NCBI GenBank assembly: GCA_905250075.1
Contig: CAJNOP010000173.1
Coordinates: 207,253-271,252 of the forward strand
Source: Rotaria sp. Silwood1
Lineage: Eukaryota > Rotifera > Eurotatoria > Philodinida > Philodinidae
Length of the DNA: 64,000 nt
Direction of reading: 5' to 3'
The position numbers were made by a program, and so were the translations under genes. The notes under the pieces are model-generated. The model saw nothing but the letters and a program-made list of their open reading frames with translations, searched no databases and was not told the DNA's origin. Below are positions 1 through 12,145 of the stretch, piece by piece (the first letter of the stretch is position 1; the number at the start of each line of letters is the position of its first letter).

Positions 1-480
1 GATTTGGTATTTTACAACGATGAATCTATAGAAAATAATGTCAAATGAATTAGTCTCAATCATTTAATGTATATACTTGTTCATAACAACAAAAACCTTT
101 CAATAAACAGTTCACAATGATTTTTCAACATTTCGATATTTTATGTTCATTAAGATTTTCAACTGAATCGAATTGTTCGTGATAATATTCACATTTTGGA
201 TTTTGATGAATTTGATCGAGATGTTCCTTTAGAAGAAAAGAATCTAACGCTCAGAAAAAGGATGACTATAAAATACTCTACTTGGTAATTTGCTAATATT
301 CCAACCCAATGAAACAAATAACATGCGATAGGTAATGATTGCATGTCCATGTTAAAACCTCGATCAATCATCATCTGAAAACAGCGGACATTGATATTAC
401 ACGGAAATAAAATGAATATTTTACTTGGTATTGTGATGTTTTTGTTAAATATTGTGGACATGTGCATTATCGTTCTTAAA
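1..480 (-). pseudogene. TRAF-like zinc-finger fragment, decayed
   Basis: Read on the minus strand, about 310-467 encodes a stretch ending RGFNMDMQSLPIACYLFHW...ANYQ, followed by a GT donor. About 225 down to 60 continues as EHLDQIHQNPKCEYYHEQF and a later GCCYE-like end. This is the same order and spacing as the zinc-finger part of the TRAF-like gene at 4875-6446 (EMKSLPIDCSFCQW...NNYQ, then EHLYQSHSNLKCDYCG). One expected zinc ligand is Tyr here (CEYY instead of CDYC), and a stop codon follows ISKC, so I read it as a pseudogene. Any coiled-coil and MATH part would lie to the left, outside the window. Confidence 0.6.
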
Positions 481-2961
481 ACAATAATAAACTATGTATG
501 AATAATTGAATAATGACACCTTTACCTATGTTGGAATTCATGACATGATTGACATTGTCGATCACCACAACAAGTTAGGTGAATTGGGTCTTGTAATATA
601 AATGAAAGTATTGAAGAAACTTTTACTCTATTTTTTAATATTTCATAAACTTTCAAATAGTAGCATGATAATTAAACTTCGATAAGAGCTGTATGTAAGG
701 AAAAATTGCTAGAAGATGGAAGGCCGCGGTTTTTTTTTCATTGAAAATAGGAAAAACAAGGCATAGGCGAGAGAGAATGCTTATTTTTTCGGTTGATAAA
801 GCTACACCTACTACCCATCAATCTCATTCACACGTACACCTACATCTCACTCACCTAACATCCATACTCTCATATCCATACCTCTACATATTTTTGTTCA
901 ACGGCAAAAGCAACGACTTTTAGCATAAAAACAAAGTGAACACCCATAACAGGTCGTGAATGTGGGAGAGGTTAAAAGTCTTTGAAACGACAATCTGCAC
1001 TAACACACAAACAATCAGATTGACATTCAGCTGACACCCATGCTTCTTCTCAGGTAAAAAAACGAAAATATGCTACTACGATTTTAAGACAAAAAACAAA
1101 ACTTCATAATTTATTTTCCTGTTTATGTATGAAGATAATATAGTCCGATCGATATATGTTTTTTTACCTTATTTTACTCTGATATAAACATTTAAAGGAT
1201 TTAGTTGATCAGATCGCCTTCAATAAAAATGTCAAGAAACATTCGTTTTGTAATTTCAATCGATCTCTCTTAATAGATGGACGGTTCAAACATTGTCGAA
1301 TTCGTATGCATTGAGTAAACTCAAATATCACAAAGACATGTCTCAGTTCAATTATTTCTTCACAACTGAAATTAAAATAATAATAAATGATAAACCATTG
1401 ATCACAGATATTTGTAATCATACTTATCTGTTCTTTATTTTTTAACTGAAAATTTGAAAGAAAAAGAAAAAGAATTTTATTTTTTCTGAATCTTTTGTTT
1501 GTGAGAGAATTATAATCGTTGTGACAATTTCGATATACTATGATTGAATAGATCTAATAAAATGAAATGTCTTTTTTATTTCATTTCAAAAGCTTTTCAC
1601 TATAATTCTAATTTGAATAAGTATAAAAAACTTTTTACTGTTTGATTGTATTCTCTTTCTATGCTCTAATTGAAGTCATGACGCACGTTGTTGGCGTCAA
1701 ATATTATTGACAACGATAAATCATGTTTTCTGTTTGATTTCTTTCTTATTCTTCTATTTAATGATGCAGGACATAAAAACAAAGACCAAACATTTTTATT
1801 TGGACAATTGAGGTCAGACTCTTGGAGACTTATGATGTTTTTTGGACAAAAAGTAAAATCAACTTACTTTATATATCAATGAACACCCAATCATGTGTAC
1901 ACTGGACCTCTATAAATATTCATTAATGCATTCAACATTAAATATAAAAGTCAAAACATTATTGAGAACAAAGATTTTCAACACAAAATATAAAATCATC
2001 GTCATGTGTGTTCACAACTCCGAGTAAAGTGTTTCAAAGAAATGAAACAATAATTCTGAAAATGATTGAAATAGTCCTCTCATTTTCATATACAAAAAGA
2101 AATATATTTCTAAACTGAGTAATTTTCGGTTTTCAAGAATCGAGTTTTCTATAGTAAAAATGTTTTTTCGGGAAAAATCTTTGACATATGTCTTGATTGT
2201 AGGGAGTAGATCGAGATATACGGCTAAAAAGAAATCTTTTTCTATTTTTTAACGAACGTTTAGGCTATGTTGCTTTTATAGAAAAATTACACTTCGATGA
2301 TACAGTGACACACATGTTCAGTACAGTATACTTGTCAAGGAACATGTACTTGAAAAAAAGTATAACAATAAACGAGTCATTATTCAGAGAGAGAACTGTT
2401 GCTAACCGATAACCAATGACAAATATCTTTCATTCAAATCTTAAAATACGTGAACTTGTGACTTAACAAAAGATGCACGACGAATATCAAATTTTGAGTA
2501 GATTTTGATTCTTGTTTTAGTTTTTTCTTTGGTTCAACATTGTTCACACAATTATAGAGTAACAAAAGACCAGTGAAAGAAACTGTCAATATTCCAATCA
2601 ATTGTGACTAAGAAATGTTGAGCACCATTACACGTTCACGTGTGACATATTAGTTGGATTGATTTTTAAATTGTTCTTGATTAAATTGCGTAGATGTAAG
2701 AATGAGGTGTTGATTTGGGTAGTAGACGTGGATGTTTAGATATTCTCTTCACATCTACAGCTATCCTGATTGAAAACGAGAGTTTCTCTAGAAAAATTTT
2801 GAAGTCTCTTTGAAATTTTTGTTTCTTCAGACATGTGCCTCCTTATTTTACATACTTAACCTATGGTAAAAAATCTCAGCCTGATTCGTTGTCCTCTCAT
2901 CGTGAATTAGAAATGATGTAAAAAGAAATCTTTACTTTAAATGCTTATGACAATTGTGTTT
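481..2961. other. No gene recognised
   Basis: AT-rich sequence without a convincing exon on either strand. A C-rich CACCTA/CACTCACC tract lies at about 802-858 with no G-rich partner. A weak G-then-C pattern occurs at about 2705-2765 (AGGTGTTGATTTGGG, later CACATCTACAG) and may be an eroded copy of the telomere-like blocks described elsewhere. Confidence 0.4.
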
Positions 2962-3293
2962 TTCAGGAAATCACTGAACTCGACTATAGTTTTGATGAAC
3001 ATAACATCATTTAGGACATAAAATTTTCTTTGTTGCTGAATCATTGTTAATAGAACAAAGTTCGAAATGTCACTAAAGATATTTTAGTTTGATTGTATAA
3101 ATAAAACTTCATTTTATAGTTGAATACAAGTTTAAGGAAACTTATCATGATCACCTCACCTAAGAAAAGAAAAAATCCATACACATGTGTACCTCTGCCA
3201 GTTGCATTATTATCTAAGTACAGATGAACCATTATTGTATAGCTGACTCGAGATCAATAAAATGGAGACGAATTCATCGAGGTTTGTTGTTCT
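2962..3293 (-). pseudogene. TRAF-like MATH domain fragment, decayed
   Basis: On the minus strand 3232 to 3047 reads MVHLYLDNNATGRGTH...LVFNYKMKFYLYNQT. It aligns with the MATH part of the intact neighbour (MGSCLCLNGYRDARRTYMS...FPFNYTVTFCLYDQT). Upstream, 3293-3235 gives a degraded SSPFYSS-like lead-in. Downstream, near 3010-2962, VMFIKT...EFSDFLKN corresponds to the terminal TMFIKVMVDFGETLK of the neighbour. Stops and frame changes separate the parts, and the segment between QT and MFIK is shortened. It is a broken MATH exon of a TRAF paralogue lying between two other TRAF copies, so the three form a local cluster on one strand. Confidence 0.65.
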
Positions 3294-4874
3294 GAACATG
3301 CATTAATTAGAAATCAGAGAAAGAAATCATGCTACAAAGATATCGGATGATTCCATGTTACGAATCATTCATTTCGTCAAAGCATCCATTTATTATTTAT
3401 TTATATAATGATTTTTATCAATTGTACTATTTCTTGAAAATAAATGGTTCAAAGCACTTGAACTTACTTATTTTCTCTTTAAAACTTGTAATTTTTCAGG
3501 CAAATACTTCATCAGATGAAAAACCGGGTTTTTCATTGATCTTTTTTTTCAAGACTGATAAATCATCTTTAATAAAATCTTATTCGTTTATTTGTATGTT
3601 CAAAAAGCGAATACTTTTTGCACAACTAATTTAACTTGCGAAAATTCTGTTGTGACTCTTAAAGTACTCCTTAAATATGGAAGTCATTCCCTTTTTCGAT
3701 GTTGTTCATGCTTAGTCCATTTCTGTGTCCTATTCGACAAAACTATTTTATATGACATGTAACAATGAGATGCAGCAGAACTAAAAATTTCACTAGTTAT
3801 TAATTGAGGAAAATCAGTATCAATTTGAATCGATCACATATTCACGACATCATTTGTGATTTGATTAAATAAAGAACTTGACGTAACGACGATTGTTGTT
3901 GTTTACTCAAATAATGATCCGATATATCAGAACGAAGACCGTCAAGACAAATAGGTTCAAACAAAATCAATTTCAAATAACGTATATTCATATTTGTTTA
4001 TTATAATCAAAGTCTTATATCAAACAATCTGTAGTCTTTTTTCGATGATGACTCAAATAGGTGAGAATTTCTGTAAATGTATTTCGATGTTCTAACCATG
4101 ATTACGATTTGAGTGTTTTCACATTCATTCAGAAAAAGCACCAGAAACGTAAAGATGCTTAAAAAAGTAAGTAGTTCATCTCAAGAACGTCAAAAGAAAA
4201 TTCCTCTGCAATATTTTGATGTGTTTTGCAGATAAAAATAACTTTTCATTTCGTGATATTTGTACAAAATATTGAGAGAAAACTTTTTGAACGTTTTGAA
4301 TATATAAAAGTTTTTGTTTTCAAAGTGTCTCCATGTATCTCTAGGATCACGAAATAGTAGTGCTTATCGTTTATGGCTGCTCTTTTTGCATGGAAAACAT
4401 TTACGTACAAAATTGGTATGTCTGTCAACAATATGACACATTTACGTTTACATCATTAACTGTTAAGAATAAAAAAGAAAATTTAATCAAAAATCCAAAT
4501 AGACCTTGAATTTTTTTCAGACAAGAAGTTTACACTTCTTGCTCCGAAGTGTATTTTTGTCCTCAAATGAAATCGGAAAAATAAGATCTATTTATTAATG
4601 TTTCAGAGATTTTCGATAAAACTATCTGGATAATGATTCCTTAAAATAATTTTTCTTCCAGTACATTTTTTTTCAGTTATCAGACAACGAAATAATTCCA
4701 CTTTATACGAAAGATCGATAAGCTCTACTTGATTATCAAACAATAGAAAAATCATAAAGGAATGCTTGATTTATATATTAAATTGTAAAAAATTTTATAA
4801 ACTCAAAATAGAATACGCTTGATTATTGATTCAATACTTGGTATAAATTAAACGGTAGGTCATCTTTAAGATAT
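3294..4874. other. No gene recognised
   Basis: AT-rich sequence. The zinc-finger and coiled-coil exons belonging to the MATH fragment at 2962-3293 should be here, but I could not find them. The open frames present are short, start at arbitrary Met codons and show no family resemblance. Confidence 0.4.
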
Positions 4875-6446
4875 TTATAGTTGGCCCTCAGGTTCTAATT
4901 GTGCTCTTCTTTTCATTTCTTGCTGGATCATAGCTTGTTGAATATGCGTTGGTAGACCAGGATTGAGACTTAATGCATAGGGTAATAATGTTTTGAGTGT
5001 TTCTCCAAAATCAACCATAACTTTGATAAACATTGTGTCGTCTCGTACATATGGACTTCCTTCCTCTTGAATTGCCTCCAACAGGAAAAATTTCGGGATG
5101 CCACTGGCTATATGCATATTCGATCGAGGTCGTTGAAAACTACTTGACTTACTATCTGGTCGAAATGAATTAATAATATGTCGTTGTGCAGGTGTTTGAT
5201 CATATAAACAAAATGTGACTGTATAGTTAAATGGAAATTTGAGAATTGGATCGTATTCACCTCGCATCAGCACAAAAAAGAGTGACATATATGTACGGCG
5301 AGCGTCTCGATAACCATTTAAACACAAACAAGATCCCATTTTGTAGCCACTTGGAGATGAATAAAATAGAGGCGAATAAATGAATGTTTGTCTTTCAGAC
5401 TGTGCATCAACTGAAAATTAAACAAAAAAAATACCTTAAGAAGAGCAGAAGAAAATATAAAGAACTTTAAGAGCTCAACAATATTGATCATTCATTATAT
5501 CAACAGATTACTCCGAGATTGTGTTCAAGAATAAGTATATAATATGTTGAACACTATATTTATTCATATACGTAGCATTTATTGGTTTTAATAGAAACTG
5601 AACAGCATATTACTCTTTGATGGCCTTTTCAATAAGGTTTTCTATTTTTATCATTGAGGATAAGACTGATTGGTCAACTTACTAATTTTCTCATGCAAGT
5701 TTGTAATTCTCCAAATCAATGTTCCATCATATGAAACACATTGCAAATCATTGTTTTTTTCTTGCAATGATGATAAGTCTTGGCTAAGAAGGTCTTGATT
5801 ATGTTGTACTCCTTCCAAAAAAGGACTTGATTCTTCAACAGATAATTTGATTTTCGACAATTCTTCTGTCAATGTTGGAAGTGTCATTTGCATTTGAAGT
5901 GCTTCATTGGTTAGACGTTGTTCATCATTGGTCAATGTTTCGATGCCCCCCACTAAGATACTGAGCATTTCATAGAGTTCTTCTACCTGAGTTGTTGTTC
6001 GAGGAAGATCAATATCTGCACCTCTGTTGTTTAGCTTTGATAACATTTGACGAACAACTTTGAGAACAGCATGTTGATGTTGCTCAGTTAAATAATGATC
6101 TTGTATTTTGGCACGAATAATCTAAAGAACATGGATTTTTCTTGTTGATTTCGTCTAGAGAATAATGCATACTCGTTCATTACAACCAAAACCTTTCAAT
6201 CTACAGCCAACAATCAGTTGTTGATATTCGAAGACTTTGTGTTCATTGAATTCGTTAACTGAATTGAACTGTTTGCCACAATAATCACATTTGAGATTTG
6301 AATGTGATTGATAAAGATGTTCCTTTGAAACATCAAGGAAAGAACATTCAGGAATAAAATAAATATAAAATGAATTACTTGATAGTTATTTAAGATACCA
6401 TTCCACTGACAAAAAGAACAATCAATAGGCAGTGATTTCATTTCAT
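4875..6446 (-). CDS. TRAF-like zinc-finger/coiled-coil/MATH protein, 5' end lost in gap
   Basis: Four exons can be joined in phase on the minus strand: 6446-6379, 6322-6173, 6121-5683 and 5410-4875, with introns of 56, 51 and 272 bp. The first two carry TRAF-type zinc-finger ligands (CSFC; CDYCGKQF...NEHK; GCRLKGFGC). The third is an alpha-helical, probably coiled-coil stretch (EELYEML...QMQMTLPTLTEELSKIKLSVEE) ending in the start of a MATH domain (YDGTLIWRITN). The last completes MATH (FIYSPLFYSSPSGYKMG, LNGYRDARRTYMS, GEYDPILKFPFNYTVTF, FQRPRSNMHIASGIPKF) and ends EPEGQL-stop. TRAF proteins are cytoplasmic adaptors that trimerise through the coiled coil and bind receptor tails through MATH. 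The start is missing because the 100-N gap cuts the first zinc-finger exon; a RING domain cannot be excluded. No stop or frameshift was seen. Confidence 0.85.
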
Positions 6447-6546
6447 NNNNNNNNNNNNNNNNNNNNNNNNNNNNNNNNNNNNNNNNNNNNNNNNNNNNNN
6501 NNNNNNNNNNNNNNNNNNNNNNNNNNNNNNNNNNNNNNNNNNNNNN
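6447..6546. other. Assembly gap, 100 Ns
   Basis: Exactly 100 N, the usual placeholder for a gap of unknown size. The TRAF-like exon ends at its left edge and an ABC transporter nucleotide-binding exon at its right edge, both on the minus strand. An open frame that runs across the Ns is artificial. Confidence 0.99.
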
Positions 6547-7754
6547 TAGTGCAACTTTTTGGCCAGGTGCAATTGAAAAGGAAATATTAGTAAATATTTG
6601 TTGTTCAGGTCGAATTAGATATGTACGTGAGACATTATCAAAATAAATACTTCCATCAAAATTATTTAGTTCAATAGAACAATTTTCATTGGATGTTGAA
6701 GGAATTTTTGGTTGACGATCAAGTAAATCAAATATTCTTTTTACTTGCACCAACTGTTTACATAAATTCTAGAGGATAAATTGAGAAAATAAGAGATTAT
6801 TTTTATTTCATCATAATAATTGAATATTTATTGCCATAGAGTGAAGCAAGATAAGCAAAAGCAACAGCAACTTGTATCAAATACAAAAGAAATGATGATA
6901 GAATACTAGTTGATAATTTTTTATCATGAACTAATTTGGCACCATACCTAAAATTACAAACTCTCAGACTTTATTTACATAACATCAAAGTCTTTAAAAA
7001 AACAGAGCTGAGTATATATCAACATACAGAACGTCCGAATCGTTTTTCTTTCATATTATCAAATATGTTTTATAGTTTAAAAACAAAGTAATAATACAGA
7101 TCATTTTCACTAAGATTACCAGTTTTCTTCTCAAATGTATATACAATGGATTCAAGTAAAGAACAAAAAATATAAATATAAATACAAGATAACATTGATG
7201 AAAAACAAGAACAAATTTAATAATAGCAAAAGTCAATGAACCGATAGCTATCAATAAGAGAGCCATGGTAAATAGATATCGATTGAAAGGAAATGAAGAA
7301 CGACCTATTGGTCTGTAGAGACGAAGAATCACAAGTGTTTCCAGTTCAGTGAGTAGAATAATGAGAAGAATAAGTTTAAACATTGAAATAATCACAAGAT
7401 CAAAGATAGATATAGTTAGATGAAAGTGAATGATATCATCGATCAGTAAATGAGTTCGACTACCTGAAACTCGGCAGAAACAGATGATATTTGTCATAGT
7501 ATTTTGTTGATTAGAAAATGAGTACCTGAAAGCCAAATGATTAGTAATAAGAAAAATTCTAGGAAAACAAGTCCATGAAGAATATTACTGAGACGAAAAT
7601 GAGAGAACAATGGAATGAGAATAGTATTATGAATGGACGAATTTGAATTGTTGATGCTGGTATTTTGAGCATTATCATCCAATAGCAAAGGATTTTCATC
7701 CTCGATCAATGGTATATCAATAATTGCTGCATCATCAACACTATGTGAAGTCAT
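6547..7754 (-). pseudogene. Half-ABC transporter, TAPL/ABCB9-like, core membrane domain missing
   Basis: Minus-strand parts in order: 7754-7526 (Met to FFLLLIIWLS; a start at 7802 is also possible); a 62-bp intron; 7463-7120 with three or four hydrophobic segments (FDLVIISMFKLILLIILL, SLTFAIIKFVLVF); an exon at about 6947-6835 (YGAKLVHDKKLSTSILSSFLL) matching the last membrane helix region of half-ABC transporters; and 6768-6547 (QLVQVKRIFDLLDRQPKI...IYFDNVSRTYLI...NISFSIAPGQKVAL), the linker and start of the nucleotide-binding domain before Walker A. The first two exons resemble the TMD0 of TAPL (ABCB9), a lysosomal peptide exporter. The roughly five core helices normally between TMD0 and the last helix do not fit in the 170 bp between 7120 and 6948. 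The splice junction between the helix exon and 6768 also lacks a clean GT donor. The rest is hidden by the gap. I read it as an internally deleted pseudogene; an assembly collapse is the alternative. Confidence 0.65.
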
Positions 7755-7802
7755 ATTTAGAATAAACAGTAGATGGATGATGAAAAACATGTTGATAAAC
7801 AC

Positions 7803-8464
7803 CGTGATTGCATTAATAGTAATGAATAAGCAATTTTCTTTTTTTTTTTGAAGGATGGTAGCAACTAATTTAGAAAAGAAACAAGGTCATCCGTTGATTG
7901 TTTGATTTGCTCAGCCGATCAAGAAACAGCATACGTTGTACTAATGGAGATCAACTAGTGAAATGAGAAGGCACTGTCAGTCTTAGTAGTCAATATAAAG
8001 TTTTGCTTGGTTAACAAAGACAGATAATAAAGAATTGGACTCTATTACGTTTTCCATTACACACTGGTATTCTTAATTAATCAAACCATGTATGAATCAC
8101 ATTCGAGTCCCTAAGCGAACACCAAAGAGAAACTTATATATTGATCTACTTGCTAATATCATTTTGGATGTGGGTGTGGCTGTAGATGAAATGAAGATCC
8201 ACGCCCACACCCACATCTCTGAAACAAGTTTTGTTTTTCAATCGCTATTTTCAATAAAACTCATTTCATAAAAAGGACAAATGAGACTTCAAAAAGGATG
8301 AATTTCAGTAAATTTTGATGTGCAGCAGCAGTTAAAATAAACATTGGTTGGTCTGCTAATAAATCTGCAGGTGCTTTTTAATGCATTGCATAACTTTCCT
8401 TTAACTTGATGTTTTTCAATATCTCCATACACACATTGAAGTTAGACAAACATTCGTTCGAGAG
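7803..8464. other. Intergenic, one telomere-like hairpin
   Basis: Apart from the block at 8167-8217 I see no exon. The sequence separates the divergent ABC fragment (minus) and U-box/kinase pseudogene (plus), so any shared promoter would be here; no specific element is recognisable. Confidence 0.4.
8167..8217. repeat. Telomere-like inverted block (G arm then C arm)
   Basis: GATGTGGGTGTGG at 8167-8179 is matched exactly in reverse complement by CCACACCCACATC at 8205-8217, with a spacer of about 25 bp. The arms consist of TGTGGG-type units. It is the cleanest short member of the family in the window. Confidence 0.8.
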
Positions 8465-9556
8465 ATGAATAAATCTGACGATTTACTACTATGTACCGTA
8501 CTATTAATATTGTTTCGAGATCCAGTTTTAGCTGAAGATGATCATACATACGAAAGACAAGCTATTCTAGAATGAATTAAAAAAATGGTCGAAGTCCCAT
8601 AACTGTGCAACCATTATCAATAGAACATTTATATCCAAATTATGCTATTGAGATAGTAGTTGATAATTTTGAAAAATCATTGAAGAATAAAAATTGTCGA
8701 TACAAACTTCATATTCATGTCAAAAAGAAATTCGGACGATCATTATTTTAATCATTTGGAAGACTATTTTTTATGCAGAGTGGTTACAAAAAAATGATAA
8801 TGATCCAGAAATAATGTTCTTAAAAATTGATGATGCTCGGTGCCAAAAAAAAAAGAAGCATCATTCTATATTGATCTTAGTCATCACCTACATATTGTTA
8901 GAACATATGGATTAATGTACGCAGAAAATGATGATGATGATAATGAAAGTATGCTATTATAAAAACATGCACCTATTGGAAGTCTATGTGATTTATTGCA
9001 AGCACGAAGAAAAGCACCAAATGAAAAATTTCTTATGGAAATGGTTTTACAAATTCTTCATGCCTTGATCTTTTTAGCATATAATAATATCGTTCATGCT
9101 GTTTTAGCATGTCTCAATGTTTTATTTTTTCGTAGTGATGAAAATAATCGAAGAAATAATCTCGTCAAAATAATTAATTTTGGTCTTAGTCAACATCGTC
9201 AACTATATTTCTCAGCATCAAATGCATCAAAAAGTATTTTAAATATCATTCCTGTATGATATGTGGCACCAGAAATACTTTCAACGAATGCAAAACCAGA
9301 GATTTATAAAGAAAAGTCGGATGTTTATTTAATGTGTTTGTATTTGAGAGGCCTATTCTTGCGGCGTTATTGTTCGTGAGCAAAAATTAGTAACGACAAC
9401 AATGTTGTTCGTCGTGTTGTTAATGCTGAGCTATTACCAAAATCTTCTAATTGTAGTGAGTCATACTGGTCAATTATTTGTAGAACGTAGTCAAAAACAC
9501 CCCAATATTGATCAACATTTGCTGAATTAAAACATTTTTTAACTAAATTAAACTAG
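8465..9556 (+). pseudogene. U-box plus protein kinase-like pseudogene
   Basis: From an ATG at 8465 the sequence reads a degenerate U-box: LFRDPVLAEDDHTYERQAI, then a TGA where the family has Trp, then IKKNGRSPI...QPLSIEHLYPNYAI. The U-box recruits E2 enzymes for ubiquitin ligation. Downstream, pieces of a protein kinase lobe are recognisable: APIGSLCDLL, a long helix, NIVHAVLACLNVLF at the place of the catalytic loop (HRD/N motif lost), VKIINFGLSQH at the place of DFG, YVAPEI (APE) near 9265 and EKSDVYLMCL (DVWS-like) near 9315. Several stops and frame changes occur, and the catalytic Asp of HRD and of DFG are both changed. This is a clear pseudogene of a U-box/kinase protein. The following 9.6-9.9 kb has a weak coding flavour but no recognisable motif. 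Confidence 0.75.
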
Positions 9557-10767
9557 GAAACAACATTTAAACCAGTAAATAGAAATATTAATTGTATTTT
9601 ATTGAGAGTATTCTTCAAAATCTATACTAACATTCAAAATATTCCCTTTAATCTTTCAAATTAGTTTTCAATCAACATGTTTCTTTGATATATTAAGCTG
9701 ATCATAAGAATGTAAAAATTTCATCAAATCTAAAATTAAATCCATTATCTCAAGTTCAACCAAACGCATATTTTCCTTTGTATTCACTTGAATATCTTAT
9801 AGATGGGAAGATTCATTTCGAAAAACGAATACTATCATTGGTTACTCCGTTACAGTCAGTACTGAAACAATGTTTACCCAACAACAAAATAGTTAAGATA
9901 GAGCAGAGAAAGCTATTTAAATTTATCAATAACGGTTAAATTCAAGACTTATTTCTAGTGATAAAATATGCTTTGGAAAAGAACCGAAACAAAATCGGAT
10001 AGATGTCTGATCTCTTACTAAAAAAAAAACATTATTTTTTCATTTTTGAACATCCGAATCCAGTGAGAAATCATAAATGAAAACTCATGTTGCTTCTTTT
10101 TCTCTAATTTTGATCATAGAATTGCATTTATGGACCGTTCTCTTAACACATATAGGTTTTAAAACTAAAAAAAAGTGTATGAAATTGAAACCATTGTTCA
10201 TTTATTGGAATATTTATGTTATAATTGCTTTTGCGTCATTATCATTATGAAGTAAATGTGTTACCGTTTATTAACCTATGCTTCATGTATCAACTTGATT
10301 AGTATCTAACCTTTCATCTATTGAAGAATATGGGTATGTGAGTGAGCGGGAGTGGATAATTTGACTTCGTCTAGTCGTTTCTGCGTCTGCATCCATGCTC
10401 TTGACCACGAAGTGTATTCCGCTCATCGTCTGAATTATAGCCATTGGATATAAATGCAGATGTACGTGGATGAGTCATCTCTTCACCCACAGAGCATCGC
10501 ACATCCAGTGATGATACCGATCCTACACCCACGTCCATTGGGGATTCACATCAATGCTCACACATACACCCACACATTGCACACAGCAAAGTTTGCCTTT
10601 CTATTTCATTGCGAATGTGAAGGACGAAGCAACAACAGATAGCGCGGAGGCATTAATGGTATGAATTATTCCTAGTGATTGCGTTGCACACTCGGCGGTG
10701 CCTTTGAATGCTAAGATACTATTACTTGGCTAACTAAGGTAGTCATAGTGTAATGGCAAGTATCAGC
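9557..10767. other. Intergenic, eroded C-rich/G-rich block
   Basis: No exon is identifiable. Around 10330-10356 (TATGGGTATGTGAGTGAGCG) there is a G-rich arm, and at 10482-10583 a C-rich stretch with CACCCACAG, TACACCCACG and TACACCCACACA. They are about 125 bp apart, in the same G-then-C order as the compact blocks. The His/Thr-rich frame here is a by-product of this repeat. Confidence 0.35.
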
Positions 10768-10981
10768 ATGTTCGATAATAATAATTTCTCGACATTCTTT
10801 GTTATTCAACTCGATTTCGACACTTACAATAGTGAGAGTAATCGAAATGTACAACAACAACTACGCAGTACAATAAACCAATTTTAAAACATTCGAAAAT
10901 GCAACTGATAGTGAAGAACAAATTCAAAAATTGAATAGAAACAATCGAATTGTTCTTATTGTTCGCAATAAATTAGCATAA
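10768..10981 (+). pseudogene. N-terminal fragment of an ART-TPR family gene
   Basis: From 10768 the frame gives NNNFSTFFVIQLDFDTYN, then SNRNVQQQLRSTINQF. After a one-base shift in a T run at about 10884 it continues KTFENATDSEEQIQKL and NRIVLIVRNKLA before a stop. The pattern parallels residues about 45-115 of the intact ART-TPR gene (NIDIFTCFWLDQDIYK, NRKTLNELKHIIGHL, EKVILICSDIL). No ADP-ribosyltransferase or TPR part follows. It is a detached, frameshifted N-terminal exon of the same family. Confidence 0.6.
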
Positions 10982-12145
10982 CCAGGCGTATGTGTGCCAA
11001 TAATAAGGGCACAATCTATGTGAATCTTCTATTGGTCCATTAATGAGTCAACATTCGGTCACTATGCGGTTAAACGTTCTGACCTCATGACCGGTAGTAA
11101 GTGTCTACTCGCTCTGTTATCTATTTATTATTTCCTTTCTGCTCTTTGTTTCCTGTCTCGTATATAAGCTCGTGTTCTGTATGAAATGGACAGAATTGTT
11201 ATGATGGAGTAGTGTAGTGAACATCGTACACTGAGGATAGCAGTAAAGTTACTTCTTCAGTTTCTCAAAGTTGATCAACAACAAAGTAAATATTGCAGTA
11301 GTAACAAAACACTTTATCCTTTCATTTTCGTTATAGTATGAAGGATGGGTGAGTATGATACGAATATGAGTGTCTCTTCTTCACTTATATCGAAACAGTT
11401 CGAGTATGACCTCTTCCCGAAGAAGGAGGCGAAATGAGCTGTTTCTATCTGTATCCGGTCGTTTCTTCTCATCATCGCTAATCATAAACATAAAATGATT
11501 AATTTTCTCTTGATGTACTTGCTGTATCTTGCAATCAACAATAAAACAAAATAGCCATCTTCAATGTAAGATACTCATTAAAAATTTCCTCGCAAAATTT
11601 TTCATAGAATCTTTTTTAAATGATGTCATCGATTTCATCATTCTCCAAAAATCTCAGTGTTGACACTCTGAGTGTTCCTCCTTTTTATGTTCGAATTTAC
11701 TGGCTCGAGATAAATATTCTATTTGTTGCTATATACAGATGTTTACAAAAGAACCATCAGGATTTTCAAGATCTTGATCAGTAACTGGTTAGATAAAGAA
11801 TCCAAAATTTCACGAATGTAGAAAGAAATGATTTTGATTAGATGTACGGCTCTAAAAGTAATACAATTAAGTTTTTTCTCAATTTATCTTATCTATGCTA
11901 TGCGACATCTTATAAAGTAAAGTAAGAAAACAGATGACAAAATCCAACAACGCGACTATATTCTCATTGTGCAACAATATTGGATGTTTCTATTACATAT
12001 GGCTTGATGAGTCATTATTTTATTTTGTTTTTCCCCAGTTTTCATACCCATATGCAATAACAGTCGGCATAGGGTTGTTCCGTTTTTTGTCATATAAATA
12101 CCATGTCTTTTTTAAACATTCTAAGAAGTTTTTCTTCACAGCATA
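10982..12145. other. Intergenic, no gene recognised
   Basis: A stretch at about 11150-11300 has a TATA-like GTATATAAGC and a stop-rich, promoter-like composition, but no paired long terminal repeat or target duplication was found. At 12130-12140 TTTTTCTTCACAG lies just before the next start codon. It looks like a splice acceptor without an upstream coding exon, as expected for a trans-spliced leader or a 5' UTR intron. Confidence 0.35.

Noticed and set aside
741-923. Open frame over a CACCTA-rich tract
   Set aside because: Low-complexity repeat, no homology, no start context.
6214-6753. Single open frame crossing the N gap
   Set aside because: It fuses an ABC transporter exon with an out-of-frame TRAF exon through 100 Ns.
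10982-11330. Solo LTR candidate with TATA-like box
   Set aside because: No matching second repeat, no primer binding site, no target duplication.
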